Shown here piece by piece: positions 13,015 through 35,800 of a stretch of 64,000 bases of DNA (its first letter is position 1; every line of letters starts with the position of its first letter). The notes under the pieces are model-generated. The model had not been told where the DNA came from. It saw only the letters and a list, made by a program, of their open reading frames with translations, and searched no databases. A program made the translations under genes and the position numbers. The stretch is from positions 32,428,277-32,492,276 of the forward strand of contig CM046845.1 in assembly GCA_025618425.1 (NCBI GenBank). Reading direction: 5' to 3'. The stretch comes from Heliocidaris tuberculata (lineage: Eukaryota > Echinodermata > Echinoidea > Camarodonta > Echinometridae).

Positions 13015-13779
13015 CTTTAAGGAGAGGAAATTTCAACTTAATCTTTCCTCCCATCACTTCCATGTATTGATCTGTATTATCTTTTGTGTTATACTGCATG
13101 CATTGAAAGTTTGGAGACACAGGAGCGTCTGATATTTAGTTGCCCAAATTTATCTATGTTGAATTAAGCAAGCTATAATGTGCAATTTTCTTCATTTCTT
13201 AATTCATTTTCCATATCAAATTAATGGCATATACTTAAAGAAAGATCATGCCTAGTTGAAAGCTGTCCTGAAAACTTGAGCTCTTGAATCTGCATCAGTG
13301 AGCAGGGAGAAGGAGCGGGAGGGGGGGGGGGTGGCGGAAGTTTAGAATGATATGATCACTGTGTGGCCTTTTTAGATGGGGCCTATATGGGTCGAACACG
13401 ACAGCATTCATCATTCTGCCTTCCGATCAGTAGATTATGGGTTTGGACTTGTAAAATGACTACAAGGGAAACAGGGAACGGACGCATAATAATTTGTGCG
13501 GAATGTTTGTTCCACAGTGTATTATTTTCCTATTAAATGATTAGGCCTATCATGTCTATACCTTTTCATATTAAGGGTAGAAGTAGTCTTAGTCCAGACC
13601 CTATGGTCCAGACTTAGCCTTGACTTAGCCTTGATACCAAAGCTAATATGAACGCTTTTAGCCAGGACTACAAGCCGACTTCTCAATCCACTTCTCGAGA
13701 ACGGTTAAGTCCCAACCAAGCCCTGACAGGAAGTGGGTTGACTCGTAAATGATTCGGACCCGCATAAGGAAAGATAGAA

Positions 13780-14130
13780 AAGGGAAATGATGGAAGGATA
13801 AAAAGAAAGAATGATATAAGGAAAGATAGAAGGAAAAACAAAGAATAACATTATAAGAGAAAGAAGATAAGAAGGATAAAACAAAGAATAACATAAGGAA
13901 AGATAGAAAGTAAAGAAGATAGTAGAAAAAACAAAGAATAACGTAATATGATATAAAAGAAGATACGAAGGATAAAAACAAAGAATAACATAAGGAAAGA
14001 TAGAAAGTAAAGAAGATAGTGGAACAAACAAAGAATAACATAATATAATATAAAAGAAGATAAGAAGGATAAAAACAAATAATAACATAAGGAAAGATAT
14101 AAAGTAAAGTAGATAGAAGAACAAACCAAA
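13780..14130. repeat. ~97-bp purine-rich tandem repeat
   Basis: Copies of GAAGGATAAAA(A)CAAAGAATAACATAAGG start near 13871, 13967 and 14064, with a shorter degenerate unit near 13791. Overlapping open frames on the minus strand are artefacts of the repeat. Confidence 0.85.
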
Positions 14131-14199
14131 GCACCTTATAAATAGTGCGGGAACGGGGAGGGGGACAGACAGCAGAAACCATGGAAACAAAATATGCGC

Positions 14200-15332
14200 A
14201 TAGTAGATGCGATGCGGTACGTCTTGCTGCTGTAAATGAACGCTGTCAGGTCTAGAAGTGGATCTATAGACACCGACTAAGCCCGGAATAAGCCAGCTTT
14301 GGCGGTGAATATGAAAAGGATATAGACCTGAATTTATTCAAAGAAAATTTCGTATCATTAGGATACACATATGCAGGCCTTCTATGTAAAGGATATCGTC
14401 TAATAATTATTATAAAGCTCTTTGAAAGCGCACAATGAGATAATCATGCGCTATATCCAGGAACGGATTATGTTATTATAATCATTACCCTCCATGAATG
14501 GATCAAAAAGAGTGGTAACTGGTTAATAAGTATGAGTCTCCCAAATCGGGCTTTATGAATCCCAAGATAATTTTTTGAAGGTCAGTTACGAAAACTAAAA
14601 GTCATTAACTTTTTTGCGTAAGACTATTCCTATCAAACCAAGTAACCATTATGACAAAAGTCATTATAATATTTATACAAAACTTCGCATTTATCACAGT
14701 GATTAAACCGTACGTATCAGAGTATGATACTCAAGACTTTATGAAAAGATACACAACGCAATCGGTATGTGATTTATGTGGGATTTTTGTTTTCTTTGTA
14801 ATTGAAATGTGACCCCTACCCCCCCCCCCAAAAAAAACAACAACAACAACAACAACAACAAAAAGAGATTTGCAGGACCCTGAGTATTTATCATTAACAA
14901 TTCTAGTTGAGTGGAAAAAGTAGGCCATGCATCCAAAGAGTATGATCCAGTCAATCGCAAATCGCGACTAAAAAAATAAATCCGTTTGCTAACAATGTAA
15001 ATATTTGTCGTCCATACTTCGTCAAATATGGATAAGCTTCCTCTTCTAAAAAAAATGAATTCAATGCATGGGTCGTGCAAACATGATGGTGCAAGAAATT
15101 TTCTAAAAATATATCCCGAAATGCATTGATTATCAGCGTAGTTGATGGCGAGCAAATTTTGTATTCTCTAACTAACATCACTGAATGACAAATTATGTTT
15201 CTTTACTACGAAAATATACGGGGAAATACGATATATGAATTATGCAGTTAGGAAGGATGATAACAATAAAATGATAGAACATGTAGAATGAAAGAAAGAG
15301 TCTGCTATTGTTGTTGTTATTTTTATGCAAGT
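14200..15332. other. Intergenic, no gene seen
   Basis: Unique-looking AT-rich DNA with a C-run followed by (AAC)n at 14820-14862. No supported gene. Confidence 0.5.
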
Positions 15333-15745
15333 TTAACCCTTTCAGGACAGGAATTATTTAAAGGCTAAATTGATCACATTTTGTTCTTCAAATCGGCAAC
15401 AATAATATTTTTCTTGTAGTGCTACATAGTTCTTATAAGGTGTAATGTTTTTGAAAACAATTTACATAGTTACAAATTTTGTCGAAAAGTTGAAAAATTG
15501 CCAATTTTGATGAAAAACAATGATTTTGAACCTCTAAATGTGTTGCCAATTTAAGGATTTTAAAGCTTATTCTTGTTTTAAAAATTCCTGGCATCAAACA
15601 CAATATGGTCATGCAACAAATATGGACACAGTATGTGCAGAAATTTGCTCTTTCTACTCATGCATCTGGTATATTTTTTAGAGCTCTGAATCAAAAGTTA
15701 TTGAGCCAAACCACAAAATGTGGTCAATTGTCTTGAAAGGGTTAA
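15333..15745. mobile_element. TTAA-flanked MITE, copy 1
   Basis: 413 bp, starts TTAACCCTTTCAGGA and ends TCTTGAAAGGGTTAA, i.e. inverted termini including TTAA. A second copy is at 46046-46461. TTAA targets with CCC ends fit the piggyBac class, by inference. No coding capacity. Confidence 0.85.
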
Positions 15746-15746
15746 G

Positions 15747-15952
15747 TTGGGCGTTGTGGCGTGCGCCTGTAATCCAGCTAACAGTGGAAGTTATAAACTG
15801 ATTCAGCGGACCCAGGTTCGAGGTTCGAGACTGAGTCACGTCTTTCGGATGGTGACGTTAAAGGTCGGTCCCAGACGTAAATAATCATATCTGATTGATA
15901 CACGTCTGTAAAAACCCAATTACACACACACACACACACACGCGCGCATACA
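15747..15952 (+). mobile_element. SINE with 7SL/Alu-like 5' head
   Basis: Begins TTGGGCGTTGTGGCGTGCGC then CTGTAATCCAGCTA, very close to the 5' Alu domain of 7SL RNA. It then has an Alu-like internal box (AGGTTCGAGACTGAG) and a SINE-type body (TTTCGGATGGTGACGTTAAA), and ends in (CA)n/(CG)n at 15922-15949. It starts one base after the TTAA MITE ends. Confidence 0.65.
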
Positions 15953-16910
15953 AGTCTTTTAATTGACATTTCGCTTCAATATCTAAAGTGTGTTACTCGT
16001 TGACGGGGACATATTGTATGTTATTTGCAAGACTTTGAAAATCAATTTTTGTAATATACAAAGATGACATGACAATAAGCACTATCTCATTGATATCAAA
16101 GGGGCCTCACTGAAAGGGGTGTAGAGTTTGCAGCAAGCTACTTCAAAGTGTTTGTGGACACTCAAATTGTTGTCGGTAAAAATTTCTTTTGCTTGTTGGA
16201 AAGTTTTTGTTCAAATTTGTCATGTTAATGTGGTCCAAAACATCCATAATTTCAAAATGGTCTAGTCAAATGTACTCGTAACTTTAGAATGAAAAAAAAA
16301 AGTTAGATCTATATACTTCGGATTTTTATATAAAGCTAGCTATTCATAGGATACAAACCCTCTAGGCCCAGATTAAAGGGGGAAAAAAACAACTAGTGAT
16401 CAATATAAACTCCAAACACCTACAACAAATTTGCCCATTGCCAATCAAATGCAATGATTTAGCTTTATATATCAATGATTGAAACTTGTTATTGATACCA
16501 ATTTTTATTAGTTCACTGGAGACACTTTTGGAGGGTCATTTCCCTCAATTTTGCCCAGGTATGAGTGATTTCATGCAACAACGGTTGTACTTTGAGATTT
16601 GTTTTTTTCAACTGTGCCAGTAAAGCAGCTGTCTATGCGATTATGTTTGTTTTTTTTAAGTCATCGGCTGTTTAAAGCATAGACTATAGTATAAAGCATA
16701 ATGTTGTTATAACACGGAAAGTGAACAGGAAATTACAAACTGAACGATAACATTCGTGATAGAATACAATTCTTGTTTTATTTTTTATTTGATGGAATAG
16801 ATTTTCAGTGCTTGAGATTAATAACATTGCAATCGCTAGTCAATGTTCATGCAACAGTCACTGTCCACACTGTCAAAATGACAACGATTCGAAGTGAAGA
16901 GTTCTAGACA
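15953..16910. other. Intergenic, no gene seen
   Basis: AT-rich, no recognisable feature. Confidence 0.5.
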
Positions 16911-16917
16911 GGGGCCG

Positions 16918-17086
16918 CGGAGCGTTTTTTAAAGTTTGTGGGGGGGGGGGACTGATTTGATTTCACTCATTAATGACAATTTTCAAACCTTTTTTCCGAG
17001 GTTTTATGACACCTGCCTACTAAAAAAAAATGGAGGGCTGCAGCCCCCAGCCCCCGCCCCCCGGTTCCGCGGCCCATACACTTTAT
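16918..17086. mobile_element. Short hAT-like remnant, CAGGGGCCGCGGAGCG ends
   Basis: Left CAGGGGCCGCGGAGCG and right CCGGTTCCGCGGCCCATA are inverted. Poly-G/poly-C stretches lie inside. No matching 8-bp duplication was found. The left ~120 bp recur at 61522-61640. Confidence 0.55.
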
Positions 17087-17350
17087 CAGTACTCAGAGTG
17101 ACGCAGTAGTTGATATGCAACATTTTGATTGAGAAATTATGATAGCCTCTGCTATACAGTATAGGATTCTATACAGAAACATTACAATTCTTAGCCCACG
17201 TCGTAAAGTTGTTTGGTATGATTTGAGTGATATAATGGGCCGAATATAGGAAAGATACCATTTTTTTTCTTCTATCGGCGTCAACCTGTATCGTTTTTAT
17301 CTGCATGTTCAGTACCACGTGAAATGCAAGCAATTTCTTCATTTAAATCC

Positions 17351-17461
17351 ATCTCTCTCCTCTCTCTCTCTCTTTTCTCTCTATCTCTCTCTTCTCTCTC
17401 TCTCTGTATCTCTCTCTTCTCTCTCTCTCTCTTACTCTCTCTCTCTCTCTCGCTCTCTGTC
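17351..17461. repeat. (CT)n tract
   Basis: About 110 bp of CT/TCTCTC. ORFs on both strands are artefacts. Confidence 0.95.
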
Positions 17462-17639
17462 ACACTATTCACTCCCTCCCTTTCATGAACATTTTATTGA
17501 TTTGCGTCAGTGTTGATATATCTGTTTCTTGTTTGTATGTGGGCATAACAATATTGGTTGAGCAAATATTTCATGCAATGGCATGCTCTGCAAAGTCTAT
17601 AAATTTAACAAAATTAATGAAACCCAACTGGTCATTGTA

Positions 17640-18331
17640 TAGTGCCGTGGTGGATCAAGGGGGGGGGGGCACAGGGGGCACGTAACCCCCCCCCCCCCCC
17701 CCAGCTAAAACCAATTATGATCACTCATACCTGGCAGAGTACAAGCGTGCACAAAATTTATTCGTGTAAATTATTATCATTTTTTTCCTTATCAAAAACA
17801 TTTCAGGCATGGGCCCCCTGGATAAAACATGATAACCCGGGAGATACATGTATGAGTTTTATAAAAGTCACATCTCCCTGTGGTAACGGTTTTTGTGTTT
17901 GTCTGTTCGTTTCGTTTTGTTTTTCTTTTTCTACCTTGTTAGTATTTATTGACATCTGCCCCCCCCCCCCCCATATTTGATAGGATGCATTTCTTTTGTT
18001 ATTTACAAAAATCAAATGTATCAAATGTTTTTTTATATACCCAGAATATATGCTTTGAAAATGTGATACATCCCATTAACTCAACTTGTGTAAAGTATCT
18101 ATCATTAATTCATTGCTGTTATTTATTTTTTTACCTTCAACGAAACAAATCAGTACATGCACTTTGCCAGTCGACGTATCGGATACGAAAGCTGGTATTC
18201 ACATATCCTGTTTATTTGAAATCTGAATAGAAATTGACCATAGGTTTTCCAATATGTTTTGAGATTTTACATCAGCTCCCAGTCAATGTCTGTTTGTGTT
18301 TCTTACTAGCAGAATATCAGTTTCGTCAATC
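17640..18331. other. Upstream flank of gene B
   Basis: Poly-G and poly-C runs (17659-17702 and 17959-17972) of hAT-remnant type, then ~350 bp before the gene B ATG. A CTTACTAGCAG just upstream could be the acceptor of a 5'-UTR intron; this is unproven. Confidence 0.4.
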
Positions 18332-29933
<11,602 letters not shown>

Positions 29934-31049
29934 AGACCTGACACGGTTTAGCAGTAATAGCTGGTATAGCTTATTTCAAAGTTCTTCAGTTGGTTTGATT
30001 TCCTTCGGGTTCTGTGAAGGAGTTTAACCCTCACGGGTTAAACTCACGCCAAGTTTATAAGCATGGATCGAAAATTCCATTTATTGGGAGCAAGATTTCC
30101 CTCCTAGTTCTGCCCTTCAATCTTGTTTCATTTATTGATGCTTTGAATGTTTCATGATATCTAACTTTACAATTTATGAATCCAAGTTTAATCTAGAGAA
30201 GAAATCTTACCACCCCATCCCCCCAAATAATGATAATAAAAATAGATAAATAAAAAACATAATGATAATAATAATAATCTAATGAAGGAAAAATATCCCG
30301 ATGTGTACGACATCATTTGAGCGGGCGGGTGGTTATCTCAATTTCTTTTTACTGAAGGAGTGGGTCTTTATTGGGTAACTTTAGCGATATAGGTTGCTCC
30401 AATCGCGTACGATCTTCGGGAAACAAGAACATTTAGCTAAATGGAGATGGCTAGAGGCAAGTTTTCAGAACACTGCATCGTGTTCAAAATATTGTAACAA
30501 GATTTGTAATTAAACATGGACATAACACAACTCTTAGTTCGCGTAACTGACTACAAGTTCACCTTCGCATCCAGTTTAAAACCCTGTTGATGATATTCAA
30601 GCCTCTGAATGTATATTGCCCCTTCATGCATTATCAAAGAATGTCCCCAGCAGAAATCTTCATTCCACTAATTTGATACATTGCATTTGTAGTATAATTC
30701 TTATATTCAGGCACTGTCATACTTTTTATTTCCTGATGTTATTGCATGTATATTCAATTATGTATTTCATTCATGATGTATATTCAGTCATATCAAATCA
30801 AATTTTCTCTTCTCATAATATATGTTTATTTTTGCCTTAAGACAGCTTATTAAATATATGGAAGAGTTCTAATGACATGTAAAATTTACCTTTTAAAGTG
30901 GCATTAACCCACTGAAGTCACATAGACTTCAGTGCATTAACCTGGTAGAACTTGAACAGCGCCCTCTGACAGTGATTGCTAAATTAAGATTAAAATTTGA
31001 AAAATCAATTGCATTTATTTTGAATTTTGACAAACAGCTTGTTTGGATA
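29934..31049. other. 3' flank of gene B
   Basis: Probable 3' UTR followed by intergenic DNA. AATAAA candidates are at 30235-30240 and 30249-30254. No further gene seen. Confidence 0.5.
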
Positions 31050-31054
31050 ATAGG

Positions 31055-32605
31055 TGTCGCGGAAACTTAGGATATACGAATAAAATTATTCATTACATAA
31101 ACAAACTATTCTGTTCAGTCGAGTGATACGTTATAATAAAAGAAATTCAAATATTTATTATTGGTTCAAGTTGCAAAATTCAAATATATATTCAAAGAAC
31201 AAAAAAAAATATTCACTTTGCTTGAGTTTACAGAAAAGAATTACATGAACAATATACTCTCATTACAATTTCCAATAAAGCGGTAGCGTTGTTAAAATAA
31301 TTATACTGACAAAGAAAACTTCCCTATAAATTTAGCTCGCGAGAGTTCTCAAGCTATCCCTCTATTGTTTGATAGTCCTCGCGTGGAACAGAGACAGGCT
31401 TGGGACATCGGAGTACTCTCGTCAAGCGAATGGTAACCTTGGATTCGTCGATCCTTCCCTCTCGTAGACGTCGACTGTTGGGTGCTCACTGGAGCTTCAT
31501 CATTCTGGACTTTTATTACACGGTGGGGTACACACAGTGTGGGTCTACTCCCGACAAAGGGCTGTTAAAAACAATTATCACCCTAATCATAATACATTGT
31601 TCATAATATACTTACAATGCATACCATTAAGAAGCGTTTATGATAATCACATTAATTTCATAAAATGGATTATGCATGTCATTAATAATATTGACACCGA
31701 AAACAATAAGTCCATGAAAAGCTTTTGTTCACATTTTCCAATCAGTTTGTTGCATAAATGTTTACTCGGTATAATAAATACCCTCTCTATACTTCTCTAT
31801 TAATACAAACAAAACAATATTTCTGGCAAACTAGCCGTCATATTCTTTTATTAAAAATATGCATTTTCTTAGTATCGTAAGATTATAAGACAATTAAATT
31901 AGTGAGCTTGCCAAATAACAATATCCATTACTAAACAACTCCTTCGTTCGCTGCATATCAATAAAGAATTAATCAGTTTATCAAATTCACATTTTCATTT
32001 GTTCGATCTTGATAAATTTTACATAGTAAGCAATTTGATTTCTTCTTTTATAGGCATCCAAAGACCATGTACAACTTAAAAGAAAAACAACTTACGTTAT
32101 CTCGAACACAACAATTGCAGGGCAGCTAGTGCAACCTCGGAGAGATAGAGTAGAGGCGTGGAGACTGGAAAACATCTGGTTTCCGCAAAATAGTAATAAA
32201 ATACGCCTGAAAACAGCAAAACTGGTTCCATTACTCGTCTATCAACATTCTCTCACATTAAAGGTGCTAAGTTGACTGCTGCCATTATGAGCTGACTGCC
32301 TGCTCAAACAAACACGTCTGTCGTGTAGCAAAGACGGTGGTGCAGTGCCCGTATACCTTGGGCAAGGCGCGGTTCTCTACAATATGCAAATTAGGGACGC
32401 TAGCTCCCAAAACCAGCGAACCAATGTAATGCTCTAAAATACGATCATGCGAGTGTAAACAAAACATCACGCGTCGGTCAGAGGTTGACAGCGAATTGCG
32501 CAGACTCACAGACTAAAGGGAAAAGTATTACTTATTTTATATAAAACTGCAATTAAATAACGTTCAAGTTTTACTAGTTAGATTATTGGAACTTAATTTG
32601 TGACA
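31055..32605 (-). repeat. 3' LTR of the Gmr1-type element
   Basis: 1551 bp, nearly identical to 37671-39234. Its right end (32605) is followed inward by a five-base spacer and the polypurine tract. Its left end abuts the ATAGG target duplication. Confidence 0.95.
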
Positions 32606-32610
32606 ACTTA

Positions 32611-32620
32611 CCCCTTTCTT
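32611..32620 (-). promoter_or_regulatory. Polypurine tract of the Gmr1-type element
   Basis: On the minus strand AAGAAAGGGG lies five bases (TAAGT) before the 3' LTR. It is the expected plus-strand primer for reverse transcription. Confidence 0.75.
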
Positions 32621-32839
32621 AGATCATTTTTATTTATTTTCCAAAAATGGTCCAAAATTAATTCCTGAAAGAAAACATTTACACAACTTTCAGCTTCATC
32701 TATAAACAGTCACCTGACATGAAAATAAAAAAGATGAAAAAGTTTCCGTTTTCTGCAAAAAGAAAATTAAACATAATAAAAATTTCAACTCGAAAAAACG
32801 AAAACATTAAAAGATCAGTAATCGTTCTCCGATTATGAC

Positions 32840-35800
32840 CTAATTACCTTCTTCAATGAAGTCACTCCTGCTCATGAAGTCAGCCCCGACATTTTCCTTA
32901 CCTTTTATGGCTTCAACATGATACTGGTAGGGTTGAAGAATGAGTGACCATCGTAGTACTCTACTATTGGCCATCTTACCTTTTCTCATAGCCAACAAAG
33001 GCTCGTGGTCGACCTCCAGGATGAACTTCCGTCCATACAAATACGGTTCAAACTTTTGGACCGCCCAAACTACGGCCAAACCCTCTCGTTCTATTGTCGA
33101 GTAGTTTCGTTCACGGGGTAGTAGTTTCCTACTAGCATACACTACAGGAAACTTCTCTCCATCAGTTACCTGCAGTAGTACAGCACCCAATCCGGTATCT
33201 GATGCATCGGTGCGGAGAATGAACTCACGTTTGACATCAGGTAGATGGAGGATGGGGGTACTACTAAGTTTAGACTTCAAGGTCTGAAAAGCTTGCTCGT
33301 GTTGGTCTTCCCACTCGATACGATTCGGTTTGCCTTTCTTCGTCAGCTCTGTCAGTGGAACAGCAATCGCAGCGAAATTGGGCACGAATCTTCTATAGTA
33401 TCCTGCGAGTCCGAGGAATGATCTCAGTTGTTTCTTCGTCTCTGGTCTTTTGGCCTCTAGTATTGATCCAATCTTGTCTGTGTTGGGCTTGAGACATCCC
33501 TTCATCACTTCATGGCCAAGGAACTCGATCTTCTCGAATCCTACGAAGCATTTGCTGGGCTTCGCCTTCAAGTTGGCAGTCCTTAGACGCTTGAGTACTT
33601 CTTCTAGTACCTGCATATGCTCCTTCCATGTTTCTGTGTGAATTAGAATGTCGTCAATGAAGTTATCAACGTTTTTCACACCACGTAAGACTGTCCTCAT
33701 CACGCGACTGAAGGATGCAGGCGCGTTGATAAGCCCGAATGGCATCGTCTTAAACTGGTACAAACCATCTGGTGTTACAAACGCAGTTAGGGGTTTAGCT
33801 TCCTCGCTAAGTGGCACTTGCCAATAACCTTTTGTGAGGTCAATTTTCGTGAAGTACTTGTCATTCGCCAACTTCGCGAAAATCTCTTCCTGATCCGGTA
33901 TTGGCTCAGCATCAGGCACGGTGACCAAGTTCAACTTCCGAAAATCGCAGCAGAACCGGTTACTCCCGTCCTTCTTCTTTACCAGTACGATCGGAGATGC
34001 GTAGGGCGATGATGACGGTTCGATGACGTCATACTCCAACATCTCCTTGATCTCCTCCTTTACTACCTGTCGAAGTGCATGTGGTAAAGGGTATGGTCTG
34101 CTTCGAATAGGCCGGTCATCTGTAAGCTTAATATCATGAAAACCTACCTTCGTTACAGATGGTACATCCGTAAACACGTCACTGTAACTTTTCAGCAAGT
34201 GTTGTAGTTCCTTCTTTTGTTGTTCAGGGATCATGTCACTCATGGCGACGTCGTTGACGGTCTGAGTCTGTCGAAGATTGGGTAGTTGCAAAGGATCTTC
34301 CCTTGGTGCCATGTTCTGGTCCACCATTTCGACATCCTCTTCTATCACTGAAGTCGCCGCTACATCTAGTGGAGTTGGTTGATCCGCTTCTGGCATTTGG
34401 TCTTGGTCTCGTCGATGATACCTTTTCAAAAGGTTAGCATGGAATGTCGTTACCGTCTTCCCAGTGTCGACTCGGTAGTCCAACTTGCCTACGACATCAA
34501 CAACACGGAAAGGACCCTTCCAATGCATTAACAGTTTATTACGATCAGTGGGTAGCAGCAACAACACTTCGTCACCTACCTTGAACATTCTGTTCCTTGC
34601 TTTTCTGTTGTACTGGATCCGATACTTGTCATGCGACCTTTGCAGTTCTCCTCTGGCGATCTCACACGTCTGCTGTAACTTATCCTTCAGATCGATGACA
34701 TATTGGTATGTCGACTTGGTCTCTGGTTCTGCATGTTTGTTGGTCCAGAGCTCCTTGATCACCATCAGTGGTCCTCGAATAACTCGACCGTACAGCAGCT
34801 CAAACGGTGCAAATCCTGTGCTGTCATGCGGAGTCTCCCTGTATGCGAAAAGCAAAGCATCAATATATCTATCCCAGTCAACTGGTCTCTCTTCACACAT
34901 CTTCTTAAGCATCATCTTCAGAGTACCGTTAAAACGTTCCACAAGGCCGTTGCACGCCGGGTGGTACGGGGTAGTCGTATAATGACTTATTGACAACAAA
35001 CGACTTACCTCTCGCATGAGGTCAGAGGTGAATTGTGCTCCTCTGTCTGTCAGCATCTCTCGTGGCAAACCAACCCTTGAAAAGATACTCAGCAAAGCCT
35101 CGGCTACCGTTGTCGTATCAATATGACGAAGGGGAACAGCCTCCGGGTAGCGCGTAGCATAATCCATCAAGGTGAGAATGTACCTGTTACCCTTCTCCGT
35201 CACTGGTGCAATGGGTCCTACAATGTCGACTGCAACTCTTCTGAATGGTTCGTCGATTAACGGAGTAGTTCCCAATGGAACTTTGGTGACTCTGCTCTTG
35301 GGTAGCGATCTCTGGCAAACATCACACGACCGGCAATACCGCTTGGCATCAGAGTGAAGTCCCGGCCAGAAGAAATTGCCCATCACTTTCTCTGCCGTCT
35401 TCTGGGAACCTAAATGCCCTCCAATTATAGACTCATGGGCTAGTTGCAACACTTGTCTCCTATGCTTCTTGGGAACAATGAGCTGACAAGTTACATCTTC
35501 TCGTCTCCCGTTGCGAACCTGGAATTCACGATATAACAAACGATCCTTCATTATGAACCTGGCCTTATTACCACTACGACTCACCGACACTTCCTGTCTC
35601 TCGACCTTCGTACGGATACTGTTGAGTGATGGGTCATTCTCCTGATCCCGTCGGAACTCATCTGCAGTAACCGACTCATTCTGGTCTGGAACCTTAAGTG
35701 CCCTTAGGGGTGCAGTCTTCTTCTCCCGCTGTCGCCGGGTCTCTACCGCAAGCCCTACTTCGGTTGTGGTATTCATTGGAGTCCATGAACGATCTGGATC

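Noticed and set aside
13658..14190. Hydrophobic minus-strand frames up to 174 codons
   Set aside because: Generated by the purine-rich 97-bp tandem repeat; the three frames overlap each other.
31400..32509. Small frames inside the 3' LTR, repeated at 38027-39138
   Set aside because: Both LTRs carry them because they are copies; no similarity to a known protein and no splice context.
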